From Ministeria vibrans ATCC 50519 (Eukaryota > Opisthokonta > Filasterea), in contig CALSCP010000491.1 in NCBI GenBank assembly GCA_943704425.1, positions 1 to 30,643 on the forward strand: a stretch of DNA of 30,643 bases. The letters are read 5' to 3'. Shown piece after piece: positions 30,237-30,643 of the stretch (the stretch's first letter is position 1; every line of letters begins with the position of its first letter). Position numbers and translations under genes: made by a program. The notes under the pieces are model-generated. The model worked only from the letters and a program-made list of their open reading frames with translations, had not been told where the DNA came from and did not search any database.

Positions 30237-30643
30237 TAGCATGAGAGTGATTAAGTGTGTTGTAGCATGGGAGTGATTAAGTGTGTTGTGTTGTAGCATG
30301 GGAGTGATATAGTGTGTGTGTTGTAGCATGAGAGTGATTTAGTGTGTTGTAGCATGAGAGTGATATAGTGTGTGTGTTGTATTATGAGAGTGATTAAGTG
30401 TGTTGTAGCATGAGAGTGATATAGTGTGTGTGTTGTAGTATGAGAGTGATTAAGTGTGTTGTAGCATGAGAGTGATATAGTGTGTTGTATTATGAGAGTG
30501 ATTAAATGTGTTGTAGCATGAGAGTGATATAGTGTGTGTGTGTTGTAGTATGAGAGTGATTAAGTGTGTTGTAGCATGAGAGTGATATAGTGTGTGTGTT
30601 GTAGTATGAGAGTGATTAAGTGTGTTGTAGCATGAGAGTGATA
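30237..30643. repeat. 26-28 bp minisatellite with a two-unit higher order
   Basis: About fifteen copies of a unit like GTAGCATGAGAGTGATTAAG + TGTGTT alternate with a variant ending GATATAGTGTGTGTGTT, so the true period is about 54 bp in the right part. The array continues past the window end. It sits in the presumed intron of the edge gene, or upstream of it. Confidence 0.9.

Overview
The window is nuclear DNA of a flagellated, single-celled eukaryote (a protist). Genes are dense and on both strands. They are split by short GT-AG introns of about 40-210 bp (a few of 330-460 bp), coding DNA is GC-rich and spacers and introns are AT-rich, and TAA, TAG and TGA all act as stops. Three genes are strongly ciliary (DRC4/GAS8, CFAP44, CEP104). 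An ERMES subunit (Mdm34) is present. I cannot name the organism. Exons were joined by hand from splice sites, reading phase and recognised protein families; there are no transcript data.

Left part (1-8.4 kb): the 3' part of a RanBP2-type nucleoporin with two Ran-binding domains (+), Mdm34 in seven exons (+), DRC4 in at least eleven exons (-), and a single-exon TauE/SafE-type membrane protein (-). Middle (8.4-18.5 kb): a C8orf76-like helical-repeat protein (+), a CRAL-TRIO/SEC14 lipid-binding protein in seven exons (+), a tandem array of four tRNA-Gln genes with a decayed fifth unit, a ZDHHC6-type palmitoyltransferase in eleven exons (-), an unrecognised protein with a long Glu/Thr repeat (-), a glycolipid transfer protein in five exons (+), and the 3' end of an unrecognised Ser-rich protein (-) that runs into a 380-N assembly gap. 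Right part (19-30.6 kb): a secreted EAR-repeat protein whose 5' end is frame-disrupted (+), CFAP44 (+), CEP104 (+), and the last exon of an unrecognised gene (-) next to a minisatellite that runs off the window.

Common themes are the cilium (nexin-dynein regulatory complex, tether of inner dynein arms, ciliary tip) and membrane lipid handling (ERMES, SEC14, GLTP, protein palmitoylation). The genes are not co-directional and nothing indicates an operon, so the grouping may be chance. No mobile element, CRISPR array or rRNA gene was seen. The points most worth a second look are the tRNA-Gln array with an anticodon change halfway along it, the mosaic similarity of the two Ran-binding domains, the paired TGATCA palindromes in two tight divergent promoters, the unnamed Glu/Thr-repeat protein, and the alternating reading frames at the start of the EAR gene.
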